A stretch of DNA of 64,000 nucleotides from Arenibacter sp. ARW7G5Y1. Lineage in GTDB: Bacteria; Bacteroidota; Bacteroidia; Flavobacteriales; Flavobacteriaceae. Location: positions 62,001 through 126,000 of the forward strand of contig NZ_QJJZ01000015.1 of NCBI RefSeq assembly GCF_003201775.1, read 5' to 3'. Made by a program: the position numbers and the translations under genes. Positions 19,335-27,217 of this stretch are shown piece after piece. The notes beneath the pieces were generated by a model that did no database searches, had not been told where the DNA came from, and saw only the letters and a list, made by a program, of their open reading frames with translations. Each line of letters starts with the position of its first letter. The stretch's first letter is position 1.

Positions 19335-19438
19335 AATTTAGTATTCATAAGTAAGACTTAAAGAATAAGTTATTTGGTAAAAAAACCTATTTTTTAACTT
19401 TTAAAAGAGGACGTAGGGGTGCGTCCTCTTTTTATTTG
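19335..19438 (+). ncRNA. Candidate small RNA, copy 1
   Basis: A unit beginning with a -7-like TAAATTTA, then ATTCATAAGTAAGACTT, a second-half stem AAGTTA...TAACTT, and an intrinsic terminator GAGGACG-loop-CGTCCTC followed by TTTTTATTT. Its 3' 30 bases are identical to copy 2 while the middle differs, as expected for paralogous sRNAs under structural selection. It lies 150 bp after the oxidoreductase gene, too far to be just its terminator. Confidence 0.4.
19403..19432 (+). terminator. Intrinsic terminator, copy 1
   Basis: Stem AAAAGAGGACG / CGTCCTCTTTT with loop TAGGGGTG, followed by more T residues. Identical to 19726-19755. Confidence 0.7.
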
Positions 19439-19656
19439 ATAGGATTCCACTTTTGCAGAACAATTCTGAAACAAAAAATTCCAGGCTAAACTCTTCAACT
19501 TTCAAATGGGGTGTATAATTGATGAAATCTTTACCTAAGGTATTTTTGCAAACAAACAGTTTGCATGTGTACTTTGTCAGGGCATGCTTGGAATCGGGTT
19601 TACGATTTGAGTTAATTTTTTTTCAAAAAAGGGTGTTTCGTAGGGGAATAAATGTT

Positions 19657-19762
19657 AATTTTATAATTCATAAGTTAAGACTTGAAAAATACGTTTTGCA
19701 AAACGAAACTATTTTTTAAAACTTCAAAAGAGGACGTAGGGGTGCGTCCTCTTTTATGTTTG
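19657..19762 (+). ncRNA. Candidate small RNA, copy 2
   Basis: Paralogue of 19335-19438. It shares ATTCATAAG-(T)TAAGACTT, the CTATTTTTTAA stretch and the terminator. The middle hairpin is CGTTTTGCAAAACG here, a different sequence in the place of copy 1's stem. A -7-like TAATTTTA opens the unit. It sits about 115 bp before the small ORF at 19878. Confidence 0.4.
19726..19755 (+). terminator. Intrinsic terminator, copy 2
   Basis: Same 30-base hairpin as at 19403-19432, followed by TTTTATGTTT. Confidence 0.7.
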
Positions 19763-19877
19763 TGGTAATACTATCTTCAATCCATCCCGTGAAATCTACA
19801 ATTCGGTAGAACCTATTTTCTATCCACTTTTTTTTAAATCACATTTGTCCAGTGAAAAACTTACGAAAGAATTAGCT

Positions 19878-20180
19878 ATGCATAAAGTCATATTGATAAT
19901 TTTAGCGACCGTCGTCAATGAATTGGTGGCGGCCCATAGTGAAAGTAAATTGGTAGATAACTCTATTTTTTACATTATGGATCAATACAGTAGACAATCT
20001 AAAAAGGTGTCAAAAACATTTGTACCGGCAACTTTGTATTCTGAAAATGGTCTCCTTTATATTCCAGTGGATAATGAACCTTCGTGGGAACTTTTTCCTA
20101 ACTTTAAGCCAAGAGGGATCCATTGTGTCAATAACGCTAAGTTGAATTTACAGGGTTTTAATATGGTGGATTACAAATAA
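19878..20180 (+). CDS. Small protein of unknown function
   Basis: 100 aa from the ATG at 19878 (an in-frame TTG at 19845 would add 11 residues). The start MHKVILIILATVVNELVAA could be a signal peptide or anchor. The rest (VPATLYSENGLLYIPVDNEPSWELFPNF) shows no family I know. The stop is 6 bp before the histidine kinase start, so it probably leads that operon and could be an exported accessory or sensor partner. Confidence 0.5.
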   Translation: MHKVILIILATVVNELVAAHSESKLVDNSIFYIMDQYSRQSKKVSKTFVPATLYSENGLLYIPVDNEPSWELFPNFKPRGIHCVNNAKLNLQGFNMVDYK

Positions 20181-20186
20181 GGCTGG

Positions 20187-21524
20187 ATGATACGATTCAT
20201 TAAACATTTGGGGAATGCACTTTTTGTAGGGACTTTATTATATTTTGTTTTTCTCGCCGTTTTCTTTTTTATGGGGAAATTTAACGAAGGCTTTAATGTA
20301 CAGAGGGCTCTTCAAGAGTACGGCACCAATATGATTTTTACGGTAATCCTTTATTTGGTGAATGCGTATTGGATTCAATTTCTTATAATAAAATATGATC
20401 AGCAAATGTACAGGGGGAGACACTTGTTGATTGGATTCTCTGGTAATATTGCGTTCTCTTTGGCGGGTATATTCGTTTCCCGTGTAATCCTTAAGGTAGT
20501 AATTGGGAAAATGCCTATTTCGGATTTTTTGGTAAATGAGGAGCCTGGGCACTACAAAATATCGTTATTGTTGGCTGTTTTAATTTCCGCATTGTTTTAT
20601 TTGGCTTGGTTTTTTAAACATCGGCAAGAGAACAAGGTTAAGGAGCAGAAAATAATTGCAGGTACGGCCTCTGCCAAGTTTGATGCTCTAAAGAACCAGT
20701 TGGATCCACACTTCCTGTTCAATAGTTTAAATGTGCTTACCAGTTTAATTGAGGAGGATCCCCTACAGGCGCAAAAATTTACAACCTCCCTTTCCAAGGT
20801 GTACCGATATGTTCTGGAGCAGAAGAACAAGGATTTGGTAACCGTAGATGAAGAGCTTGCCTTTGCCGAGACTTATGTGAGGTTGTTGAAAATGAGATTT
20901 GAGGATAGTATAGTGTTTGATATCCCTGGGAAGTGCAGTGATACTGCGGCAAAAATAGTTCCCCTGTCCCTACAGCTCCTATTGGAAAACGCAGTTAAAC
21001 ACAACGTGGTAACGGTTGAAAGGCCCTTGCGGATACGTGTCTATGAGGAGGGTGGAATGCTCTGTATATCTAATAATCTGCAGGAGAAGCAGGTTGTTGG
21101 AAAGAGTAGTGGGGTTGGACTCAGGAATATACGGGAACGGTACCAGATTTTATCCATTAAGAGGGTTCAAATTGAAAAATCTGCTTCGGAATTTACGGTC
21201 AAGCTCCCGATACTTATGGAAAGAATAGGGGTTAAGGAAATGCATGAATCTTTTTTGGAGGATAAACGCTATCTGAAAGCCAAGGAACAAGTAGAAGCTA
21301 TAAAGGGCTTTTACGGTAATCTAATATCCTATTGCTTGGTACTGCCCATCTTGATTATAGTCAATTATAGCACCACAAGTTTTCCGTGGGTGCTCTTTCC
21401 TGCGGTAGGGTGGGGATTTGGGGTGGTGGTCCATGGTATGGAGGTCTTTGGTTATAATCCGCTATTGGGGAAAGGCTGGGAGGAAAGGAAAATTAAAAAG
21501 TATATGGAGGATGAAAATTTTTAG
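20187..21524 (+). CDS. LytS-type histidine kinase fused to a C-terminal 2TM domain
   Basis: 445 aa. Four membrane helices (about 10-150), a His_kinase region with the phosphoacceptor box LDPHFLFNSLNVL (about 172-184), then a HATPase with LLLENAVKHN and GVGLRNIRERYQ. Unusually, after residue 355 a full 2TM domain follows (YLKAKEQVEAIKGFYGNLISY, two hydrophobic helices, WEERKIKKYM), the same module as the stand-alone proteins encoded next. Probable partner: the LytTR regulator at 22814. The fusion suggests the 2TM module is part of the signalling unit. Confidence 0.92.
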   Translation: MIRFIKHLGNALFVGTLLYFVFLAVFFFMGKFNEGFNVQRALQEYGTNMIFTVILYLVNAYWIQFLIIKYDQQMYRGRHLLIGFSGNIAFSLAGIFVSRVILKVVIGKMPISDFLVNEEPGHYKISLLLAVLISALFYLAWFFKHRQENKVKEQKIIAGTASAKFDALKNQLDPHFLFNSLNVLTSLIEEDPLQAQKFTTSLSKVYRYVLEQKNKDLVTVDEELAFAETYVRLLKMRFEDSIVFDIPGKCSDTAAKIVPLSLQLLLENAVKHNVVTVERPLRIRVYEEGGMLCISNNLQEKQVVGKSSGVGLRNIRERYQILSIKRVQIEKSASEFTVKLPILMERIGVKEMHESFLEDKRYLKAKEQVEAIKGFYGNLISYCLVLPILIIVNYSTTSFPWVLFPAVGWGFGVVVHGMEVFGYNPLLGKGWEERKIKKYMEDENF

Positions 21525-21614
21525 GGTTACGGTCCATCCTATAAAATCAACATTTCATTAGTTTGTTTTTGAAAAAACAAGGGCGGGCCGCTAATTTTGA
21601 ATTAAAAATAAATC

Positions 21615-21917
21615 ATGGAAAATTTAGAAAAAGAGAACAAGTATTTCAGGGCCAAAGAAAGGGTTGGGGCAATTAAAAAGTTCTATATGAGTCTAATGTC
21701 CTATTCTGTTTTTATAGGGTTTCTAGCGGCCCTTAACTACTGGGTCGATCAATGGCGGCACCCTTGGTTTCTGTGGGCGGCATTTGGCTGGGGGATTGGG
21801 TTGGTATTTCATGCAATAAAAGTATTTGGTCTGGACTCTTTCTTCGGAAAGAATTGGGAGGAAAGGAAAATTAAGGAGTATATGAAGGAGGATGATAGGA
21901 AAAACAGATGGGAATAA
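21615..21917 (+). CDS. 2TM domain protein 1
   Basis: 100 aa: amphipathic start FRAKERVGAIKKFY, two membrane helices (about 25-45 and 55-78), and the closing GKNWEERKIKEYMKEDD motif. Close to the C-terminal domain of the kinase at 20187. Its stop TAA overlaps the next ATG as TAATG, implying coupled translation. Role unknown; position points to signal input or kinase control at the membrane. Confidence 0.88.
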   Translation: MENLEKENKYFRAKERVGAIKKFYMSLMSYSVFIGFLAALNYWVDQWRHPWFLWAAFGWGIGLVFHAIKVFGLDSFFGKNWEERKIKEYMKEDDRKNRWE

Positions 21918-22246
21918 TGGATTTTGATAGGGAGAATAAATTGGAGCGCGCCAAAAAACAGGTGGCAGAATTGAAGGGGTTTTATGTTCACCTTGTGGTG
22001 TATCTCGCTGTAAACGTATTTATTACAACAGCCAAGATTATTGGTGATAAAAACAATGGCGATACCATGCTGGAGGCGTTTTGGGATTTTGGAACTTTTG
22101 CGGTTTGGTTGTTTTGGGGGGTAGGCTTATTGTTTCATGGTTTAAATGTCTTTTCGTATAATCCATTTTTCAACAAAGAGTGGGAAGAAAGGCAGATCCA
22201 AAGGTATATGGAGAAAGAGAAACAGGAATCCAAAAAATACAGGTAA
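21917..22246 (+). CDS. 2TM domain protein 2
   Basis: 109 aa from the ATG at 21917, chosen over an ATG three codons upstream because it gives the same TAATG junction seen at 22244-22248. ERAKKQVAELKGFYVHLVVY, two helices, then FNKEWEERQIQRYME. Paralogue of its neighbours. Translationally coupled on both sides. Confidence 0.85.
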   Translation: MDFDRENKLERAKKQVAELKGFYVHLVVYLAVNVFITTAKIIGDKNNGDTMLEAFWDFGTFAVWLFWGVGLLFHGLNVFSYNPFFNKEWEERQIQRYMEKEKQESKKYR

Positions 22247-22551
22247 TGGAGGGTTTTCGTAGTGCCAAGGAATTATATGCTAGGAAAAAAGTGAAATTGA
22301 TTAAAGAGTTTTATTGGTTTGTAGGGACGGTTTGCCTTATTACTTTGGGGAGTCTGGGTGTTGTCTATTTTTTATCCAGTAAAAATGCTTCAAGCACAGT
22401 TATCTGGATTTTTGCTGTGGTACCTGTTGCCACCTGGATCATTGTGTTTGTGGAGTACCTTAGAATCTTTGGTGCTGGGTTGGATTTCGTAAAAAGATGG
22501 GAAGGGAAGCAGATAAAAAAAATCATGCAAAAAACTGGGAGGGAAACTTAA
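22246..22551 (+). CDS. 2TM-like protein 3 (divergent)
   Basis: 101 aa from the ATG overlapping the previous stop (TAATG). It keeps the layout AKELYARKKVKLIKEFY, two helices, RWEGKQIKKIMQK, but WEERKI has become WEGKQI and the helices differ, so it is a diverged paralogue. Confidence 0.75.
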   Translation: MEGFRSAKELYARKKVKLIKEFYWFVGTVCLITLGSLGVVYFLSSKNASSTVIWIFAVVPVATWIIVFVEYLRIFGAGLDFVKRWEGKQIKKIMQKTGRET

Positions 22552-22578
22552 AAGTGCAACCAATGGAAATGGATAAAC

Positions 22579-22704
22579 ATGCGCTGGAAGGGTGTATTAA
22601 GTGCGGAAAGTAAGCGGATGTTCTTTGGCCATTATATACAAATAGTGATTTATCCGGTTCTTTGGGGGGTAGTCCCCTTGGTGGCCGGAATTTTACTTTC
22701 TTAA
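22579..22704 (+). CDS. Possible 41-aa single-helix protein
   Basis: 41 codons starting MRWKGVLSAESKRMFFGHYI, then a hydrophobic helix IVIYPVLWGVVPLVAGILL and stop. It lies in the 2TM cluster in the same direction, 27 bp after the third member. It is followed in another frame by a basic stretch (KLHRRIRGFRGRRIKTKQAIK) that ends at the LytTR start, so this could also be the ruin of a fourth membrane protein. Confidence 0.35.
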   Translation: MRWKGVLSAESKRMFFGHYIQIVIYPVLWGVVPLVAGILLS

Positions 22705-22813
22705 ATTGGAACCTGAATTTTCCCAAGACATTGGTAAGAGTGGCCAAGTGGAAATTACATAGAAGGATAAGGGGATTTCGGGGGCGTCGAATAAAAACCA
22801 AGCAAGCCATAAA

Positions 22814-23569
22814 ATGAATGCAATCATTATTGAAGATGAAAAACCTGCCGCCAGAAGGTTGGGGCGATTATTGACCAATTTAAAGGTAGGGGTGTCCACT
22901 ATGCTCTATTCTGTAGAGGAAGCCATTGTATGGTTTCGGGAAAATGAACATCCCGATTTGATCTTTTTGGATATCCAGCTTTCGGATGGATTGTCCTTTG
23001 AGATTTTCGAAGCTGTTGATATACGAAGTTCGGTAATTTTTACTACGGCATATGATGAATATGCGCTACAGGCATTTAAGTTGAATAGCATTGATTATTT
23101 GTTGAAACCCATAGATGATGAAGAGCTGGAAATGGCCGTAAAAAAGTACCTCACTTTTAGGCCTGAAAAACAAAAAATGTCACTCGATTTTGAAGATGTA
23201 AAAAAATTGTTGGTAAATCCTGTGGAGCGGGAATACAAAAAGAGGTTTACGGTTAGTGTGGGGCAACATCTTAAAATTATCAATGCGGAGGATATCGAAT
23301 GTTTTTACAGCGAAAACAAAGGTACCTATGCATCCACAATTGAGGGGAGAAATTATCTACTGGACCATACCTTGGAAAACTTGGAATCGGAACTTCATCC
23401 CAAATACTTTTTTCGGGTAAGTAGAAAATTCTACGTGAATATAAATCATATCAAAGACATTGTTTATTATACCAATTCCAGGTTGGAAATTAAATTAAAC
23501 CGCTTCAATGGGGCCGAAATCATAGTAAGTAGGGAGAGGGTAAAAGACTTTAAGTTATGGTTGGAGTAA
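22814..23569 (+). CDS. Response regulator, REC-LytTR
   Basis: 251 aa. Receiver domain with ED pair (EDE, 7-9), phospho-Asp53 in IFLDIQL, Thr-Thr in IFTTAYDEYALQAF and Lys in LLKPID. LytTR domain about 145-250 with KYFFRVSRKFYVNINHI. Last gene of the operon led by the 2TM-fused kinase, which is its likely phosphodonor. Confidence 0.95.
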   Translation: MNAIIIEDEKPAARRLGRLLTNLKVGVSTMLYSVEEAIVWFRENEHPDLIFLDIQLSDGLSFEIFEAVDIRSSVIFTTAYDEYALQAFKLNSIDYLLKPIDDEELEMAVKKYLTFRPEKQKMSLDFEDVKKLLVNPVEREYKKRFTVSVGQHLKIINAEDIECFYSENKGTYASTIEGRNYLLDHTLENLESELHPKYFFRVSRKFYVNINHIKDIVYYTNSRLEIKLNRFNGAEIIVSRERVKDFKLWLE

Positions 23570-23660
23570 TGGTATATAATATATTGATTTTATTATAGTT
23601 ATATTGTTAAAATATATGCTATAGGTTTTTCTTATAGTAGTGGTTTTGGGTAATTTTGGG

Positions 23661-24848
23661 CTATTCTTCAACTCTGTTGTCGTCAAAAGAGGAAGGTAGT
23701 AATTTTGGAATTAATTTAATGAATATAGGTAATAAAACTGCTCCACCAGGAAGTATGAAAATCGCTAGCGAAGGAATGCTTTTAAAAATATCCAGGAGTT
23801 GATTTTGCACTTTTTTCTTCTCTTCAGGACTAAGGTCCTTCACTGTTGATTTGGATAATAAGGTAACCAGTTCCTTGCTTTCCGAAAGTTCCTTTTGTAG
23901 ACGTTTGCTGTTTCTGAGAATAAGTTTGTTTACAATTTTGGACATGCTATCGTAAAATTGGACAGCCAAATTGTGATCTTTTAGATGGGGTATTTTGTCG
24001 GTATTTAATTGAAAAAATCCAGTAACATCCTGCAGCGATTTTCCTATTTCATTTTGGTCAAAACCAAGGTCCCTTCCCAGGCCAAAAATAAAGTCGGATT
24101 CGGTGTAATCCAATGACTGGTCTTCCCATACCGTTAAGCAGGCAACATCCAGAAAATACCTATTTTCCGAACGGGAATATTTGTTGACCAATTCATTTCT
24201 ATAAGAGCCGTCAAAGTCCTGTTTTGCGCTTTCAATAAAAGTTAGGGAGGAGGCAAAAAGTTGCGCTAGTTTTTCATCATTTTTATTTTTCTCCTTGGAG
24301 TTTAGGGTGTGATATGTAATATTTATGGTGATATGTTCCAGACCCTGGGCATATTCTTTTATTGCGGTTTCACCTTCTAGATATCTTTTAAAGCTAAGAA
24401 CGTCTATAAAAAGCAGCGAATTGGTTATGATGTTATTAAAGGTCTTGCTTATTACATTGTCCTCCAAGTAGATTCTCGAGTTTAAGAGGTTTTCCAGTTT
24501 GGAGGATGTTTTCTTTCCAGTAAGAAATTTGTTCAAAAATGAAATTCTGTTAATTCCCAAATCTTTATAGAACATAAAGATATGACCCAGGAAAGCCTCA
24601 AAATTGGGGTCGTTGTTTTTGAGCTTATAGGTAAAATAGAGCGCGGTTATTAAATTGATCTTGGCCTTTTCATCCTCGGACAGGGGAACCTCTTTAATGA
24701 TAAAAGGAGGTATATCCAGATTGATCCCATAGACAAATCCAGTACTTTTTAGTAGGGAGTATAATTCTTCAAAAGAGTGGATATAGTCGTTGTTGTCCTT
24801 TACCAGATACCCAAACTTATCTATCCAACCAGTGGCAGAAGGATTCAT
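23661..24848 (-). CDS. LETM1-related biofilm-associated-type protein
   Basis: 395 aa. Mostly helical; the C-terminal 60 residues (LLDIFKSIPSLAIFILPGGA, then LLPIFIKLIPKLLPSSFDDN) carry the Pro-rich hydrophobic LETM1 signature. Flavobacterial relatives are annotated as LETM1-related biofilm-associated proteins. In mitochondria LETM1 is a cation/proton transporter; here a single C-terminal hydrophobic hairpin suggests membrane attachment, function unproven. Monocistronic. Confidence 0.8.
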   Translation of the reverse strand: MNPSATGWIDKFGYLVKDNNDYIHSFEELYSLLKSTGFVYGINLDIPPFIIKEVPLSEDEKAKINLITALYFTYKLKNNDPNFEAFLGHIFMFYKDLGINRISFLNKFLTGKKTSSKLENLLNSRIYLEDNVISKTFNNIITNSLLFIDVLSFKRYLEGETAIKEYAQGLEHITINITYHTLNSKEKNKNDEKLAQLFASSLTFIESAKQDFDGSYRNELVNKYSRSENRYFLDVACLTVWEDQSLDYTESDFIFGLGRDLGFDQNEIGKSLQDVTGFFQLNTDKIPHLKDHNLAVQFYDSMSKIVNKLILRNSKRLQKELSESKELVTLLSKSTVKDLSPEEKKKVQNQLLDIFKSIPSLAIFILPGGAVLLPIFIKLIPKLLPSSFDDNRVEE

Positions 24849-25260
24849 AGATCCAAATTTTAATGGGTAAAATTAAATTAAAATATGGGACTTCATTCTT
24901 ATTGCCACCGTTTTTTCGGTAAATGGTATTTTTAGGAATCAATATAAAACCCTCTTAGTATGTATTATTATTTTTTGCGGCCTTCTTGATTTGAGATTCT
25001 AAAAATATACCTTACGGCTTCGATAAAAATAAAAGCACGAATAACAGTTGTAAATGTCAGCAGGGGAAATATCAATTTAAAAGCCTCCTTCTTTTTGACG
25101 TTGAAAGTTGTGTCACCAAAATTTGGTGCTTACGGAAATTTTCTTTGGATTTTGAGTGGTGTTGGGTAATGGAAGGTAATTGAAAAAGGGATATGACCAT
25201 TTCAGGGGAAATATAGGAAGCAGTCCTAGGCTGGGAAAGGTCACTTAAGCCTGTGCGTGT
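24849..25260. other. Intergenic region with a membrane-protein fragment
   Basis: 412 bp without an intact gene. Minus-strand codons from about 25129 to the stop at 24968 read APNFGDTTFNVKKKEAFKLI, then a hydrophobic segment and EAVRYIFRISNQEGRKK: coding-like, but with no start codon and a stop directly upstream. A 15-base palindrome CACCAAAATTTGGTG lies at 25114-25128, at the very beginning of that open stretch. Confidence 0.35.
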
Positions 25261-25542
25261 TTATTGGAAGAGAACAATAAGGGTTGCCACTAGTGTTAGG
25301 GCTACCATAAGAAAAATAAACATTTCCCTGTTGCGATCTTTTAGGGCCCGGTTTTTTATCCTATCCTTTATTTTTTTTAATTCTATTTCGGATACTTGCT
25401 TAAAGTTCAGTTTTGTAAGGGCAGGCGTGGAATCGGAATATATATTGTCCCTATTGCTTTCCTTAAACCGTGCCCGATTGGAAGGTTTAAGAGAGCGATT
25501 CTGATTCACTCTATTGTTCATGTCCTGAATACTTCCACTCAT
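25261..25542 (-). CDS. Small C-terminally anchored membrane protein
   Basis: 93 aa: a basic, Asn/Arg-rich N-terminus (NNRVNQNRSLKPSNRARFKE), a charged helix (SEIELKKIKDRIKNRALKDRNRE) and one terminal membrane helix (MFIFLMVALTLVATLIVLF). No known domain. It follows gnd on the same strand with a hairpin (25549-25592) immediately before its ATG. Confidence 0.65.
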   Translation of the reverse strand: MSGSIQDMNNRVNQNRSLKPSNRARFKESNRDNIYSDSTPALTKLNFKQVSEIELKKIKDRIKNRALKDRNREMFIFLMVALTLVATLIVLFQ

Positions 25543-25548
25543 CTTAAA

Positions 25549-25592
25549 TTTTTTGGGCTACTTTTAATTTGTATTAAAAATAGCCCAAAAAA
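25549..25592 (-). terminator. Hairpin between gnd and the 93-aa gene
   Basis: TTTTTTGGGCTA pairs with TAGCCCAAAAAA, with an inner TTTTAAT/ATTAAAA. It lies 30 bp after the gnd stop; its end is 6 bp before the ATG at 25542, so it could terminate gnd or tune the small gene. Confidence 0.55.
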
Positions 25593-25621
25593 ATGTAAAA
25601 GCAAAGAATTATTTTATCAGG

Positions 25622-27028
25622 TTACTCCCATTCGGTATGGAAGATACCTTCCATATCTGTTCTTTCATATGTGTGCGATCCAAAGTGATCCCGTTGCGCC
25701 TGAATAAGGTTTAAGGGCAATCTTCCAGAGGTGTAGGCATCAAAATACGTCAGAGAGTTGGAAAGACCTGGTAATGGGATACCATTTTTTGCTCCATATG
25801 CAACAAGATTTCTCGTGGCCCCCACGGTAGACTGAACCTTGGGAACAAACTGGGGAGACAATAGTAGGTTGGGCAATTGTTTGTCCTTGGTAAAGGCCGC
25901 GGATATGTCTTCCAGCAAGCCAGCACGGATAATACATCCCGCTCTCCAAATTTTGGCTATTACGGAAAGATCCAGATCATAACCATATTCCTTGGAGGCG
26001 TCTGCGAGTTGATGGAGTCCCTGTGCGTATGTGGTTATAAAGGAAAAGTAAAGTGCTTCCTCTGCCCATTTTGCCATTTCATTTTTTTCCATGATAGCTG
26101 GCTCTGGCCTATTGTATAACTTATCGGCCAATACCCTTTCTTCTTTCAGGGCCGATATTTCCCTCATACTCACGGCTATATCTATGCTTGGGATGGGAAT
26201 ACCCAGGTCCATGGCATTTTGGGATGTCCATTTGCCAGTGCCCTTTTGTTTGGCCTTGTCCAAGATTTTGTCTACCAATCTGCCATCGCCCTTGTCATCA
26301 TCCTGTTTAAAGATCTCGGCGGATATTTCTATTAAAAAGGATTGTAACCTTCCCTTGTTCCAGGAATCGAAAATGGCATGTAGTTCATCATTATTGTACT
26401 TACCTGCCTTTTTTAGAAGGTCGTAAATTTCGGAGGTAAGTTGCATTAGGCCGTACTCAATGCCATTATGCACCATTTTTACATAGTTACCGGCAGATTT
26501 AGGGCCCAGATAGGCAACGCAGGGTTCTCCTTTAAATTTGGCCGAAACCGCCTCGAAAATTGGTTGTACTTCCTTGTAGGCTTCTTTGTTTCCACCTGGC
26601 ATTATGCTGGGACCTCGCCTAGCACCCTTAGCTCCTCCGGAAACGCCGGAACCAAAAAAGTGAATTCCTTTGCTCTGTAAATACGTCTCCCTGCGATCTG
26701 TATCGGTAAAAAAAGAATTTCCACCATCTATGATAAGGTCGTTTTTATCCAAATAAGGCAGTAGGCTCTCAATTACGGAGTCCACTATTTTACCAGCAGG
26801 CACTAAAAGCATTATTTTTCTAGGCTGTGATAAGGATTGTACGAAATGTTCGATATTTGTGGAGGCATTCACTCTTTTAGTGTCCTGTCCTTCCTCGATC
26901 AGTGCATTTACTTTTTCATCATCCAGATCGTATCCCATGGCCGAAAAGTTATTGTCCGCAACATTTAAAATAAAATTACGTCCCATTACGCCTAGGCCGA
27001 TCAATCCAAAATCATATGTGTTTTCCAT
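25622..27028 (-). CDS. gnd: 6-phosphogluconate dehydrogenase, decarboxylating
   Basis: 468 aa, full length. Oxidises 6-phosphogluconate to ribulose-5-phosphate plus CO2. Marks: GLGVMGRNFILN (9-20, dinucleotide loop), VSGGAKGARRGPSIMPGG (substrate loop), KMVHNGIEYGLMQ with catalytic Lys and the C-terminal RDHFGSHTYER / FHTEW typical of the dimeric NADP type. Divergent from zwf-pgl across about 190 bp. Confidence 0.98.
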   Translation of the reverse strand: MENTYDFGLIGLGVMGRNFILNVADNNFSAMGYDLDDEKVNALIEEGQDTKRVNASTNIEHFVQSLSQPRKIMLLVPAGKIVDSVIESLLPYLDKNDLIIDGGNSFFTDTDRRETYLQSKGIHFFGSGVSGGAKGARRGPSIMPGGNKEAYKEVQPIFEAVSAKFKGEPCVAYLGPKSAGNYVKMVHNGIEYGLMQLTSEIYDLLKKAGKYNNDELHAIFDSWNKGRLQSFLIEISAEIFKQDDDKGDGRLVDKILDKAKQKGTGKWTSQNAMDLGIPIPSIDIAVSMREISALKEERVLADKLYNRPEPAIMEKNEMAKWAEEALYFSFITTYAQGLHQLADASKEYGYDLDLSVIAKIWRAGCIIRAGLLEDISAAFTKDKQLPNLLLSPQFVPKVQSTVGATRNLVAYGAKNGIPLPGLSNSLTYFDAYTSGRLPLNLIQAQRDHFGSHTYERTDMEGIFHTEWE

Positions 27029-27217
27029 GTTTTTTCCTTAAAGTTATTTAACAAAATAAAGTGGCTTTTGTTAAGTGTCCTTGTTTATAAATGAATAAGC
27101 TAAATTAGTTTTATCTTCGCATGATAATTTAAAAATCAAAAATAATCAATTAAACGGTTTTTAGAACCAAAGTTTTAAATTCCCAACAAATTGAACAAAA
27201 CTTCCAATAATTATAAT

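Larger units (their letters stand above)
19186..19877. other. Noncoding region with a duplicated RNA-like unit
   Basis: About 690 bp without a credible protein gene. It carries two related units of about 105 bp (19335-19438 and 19657-19762), each ending in the same hairpin, and between them a small hairpin TGCAAAC/GTTTGCA around 19548-19566. One ORF of 66 codons at 19519 crosses the second unit and is not believed. Confidence 0.6.

Noticed and set aside
19519-19719. 66-codon frame between the two sRNA-like units
   Set aside because: It covers the 5' half of the second unit and ends just before its terminator; frame not credible as a gene.
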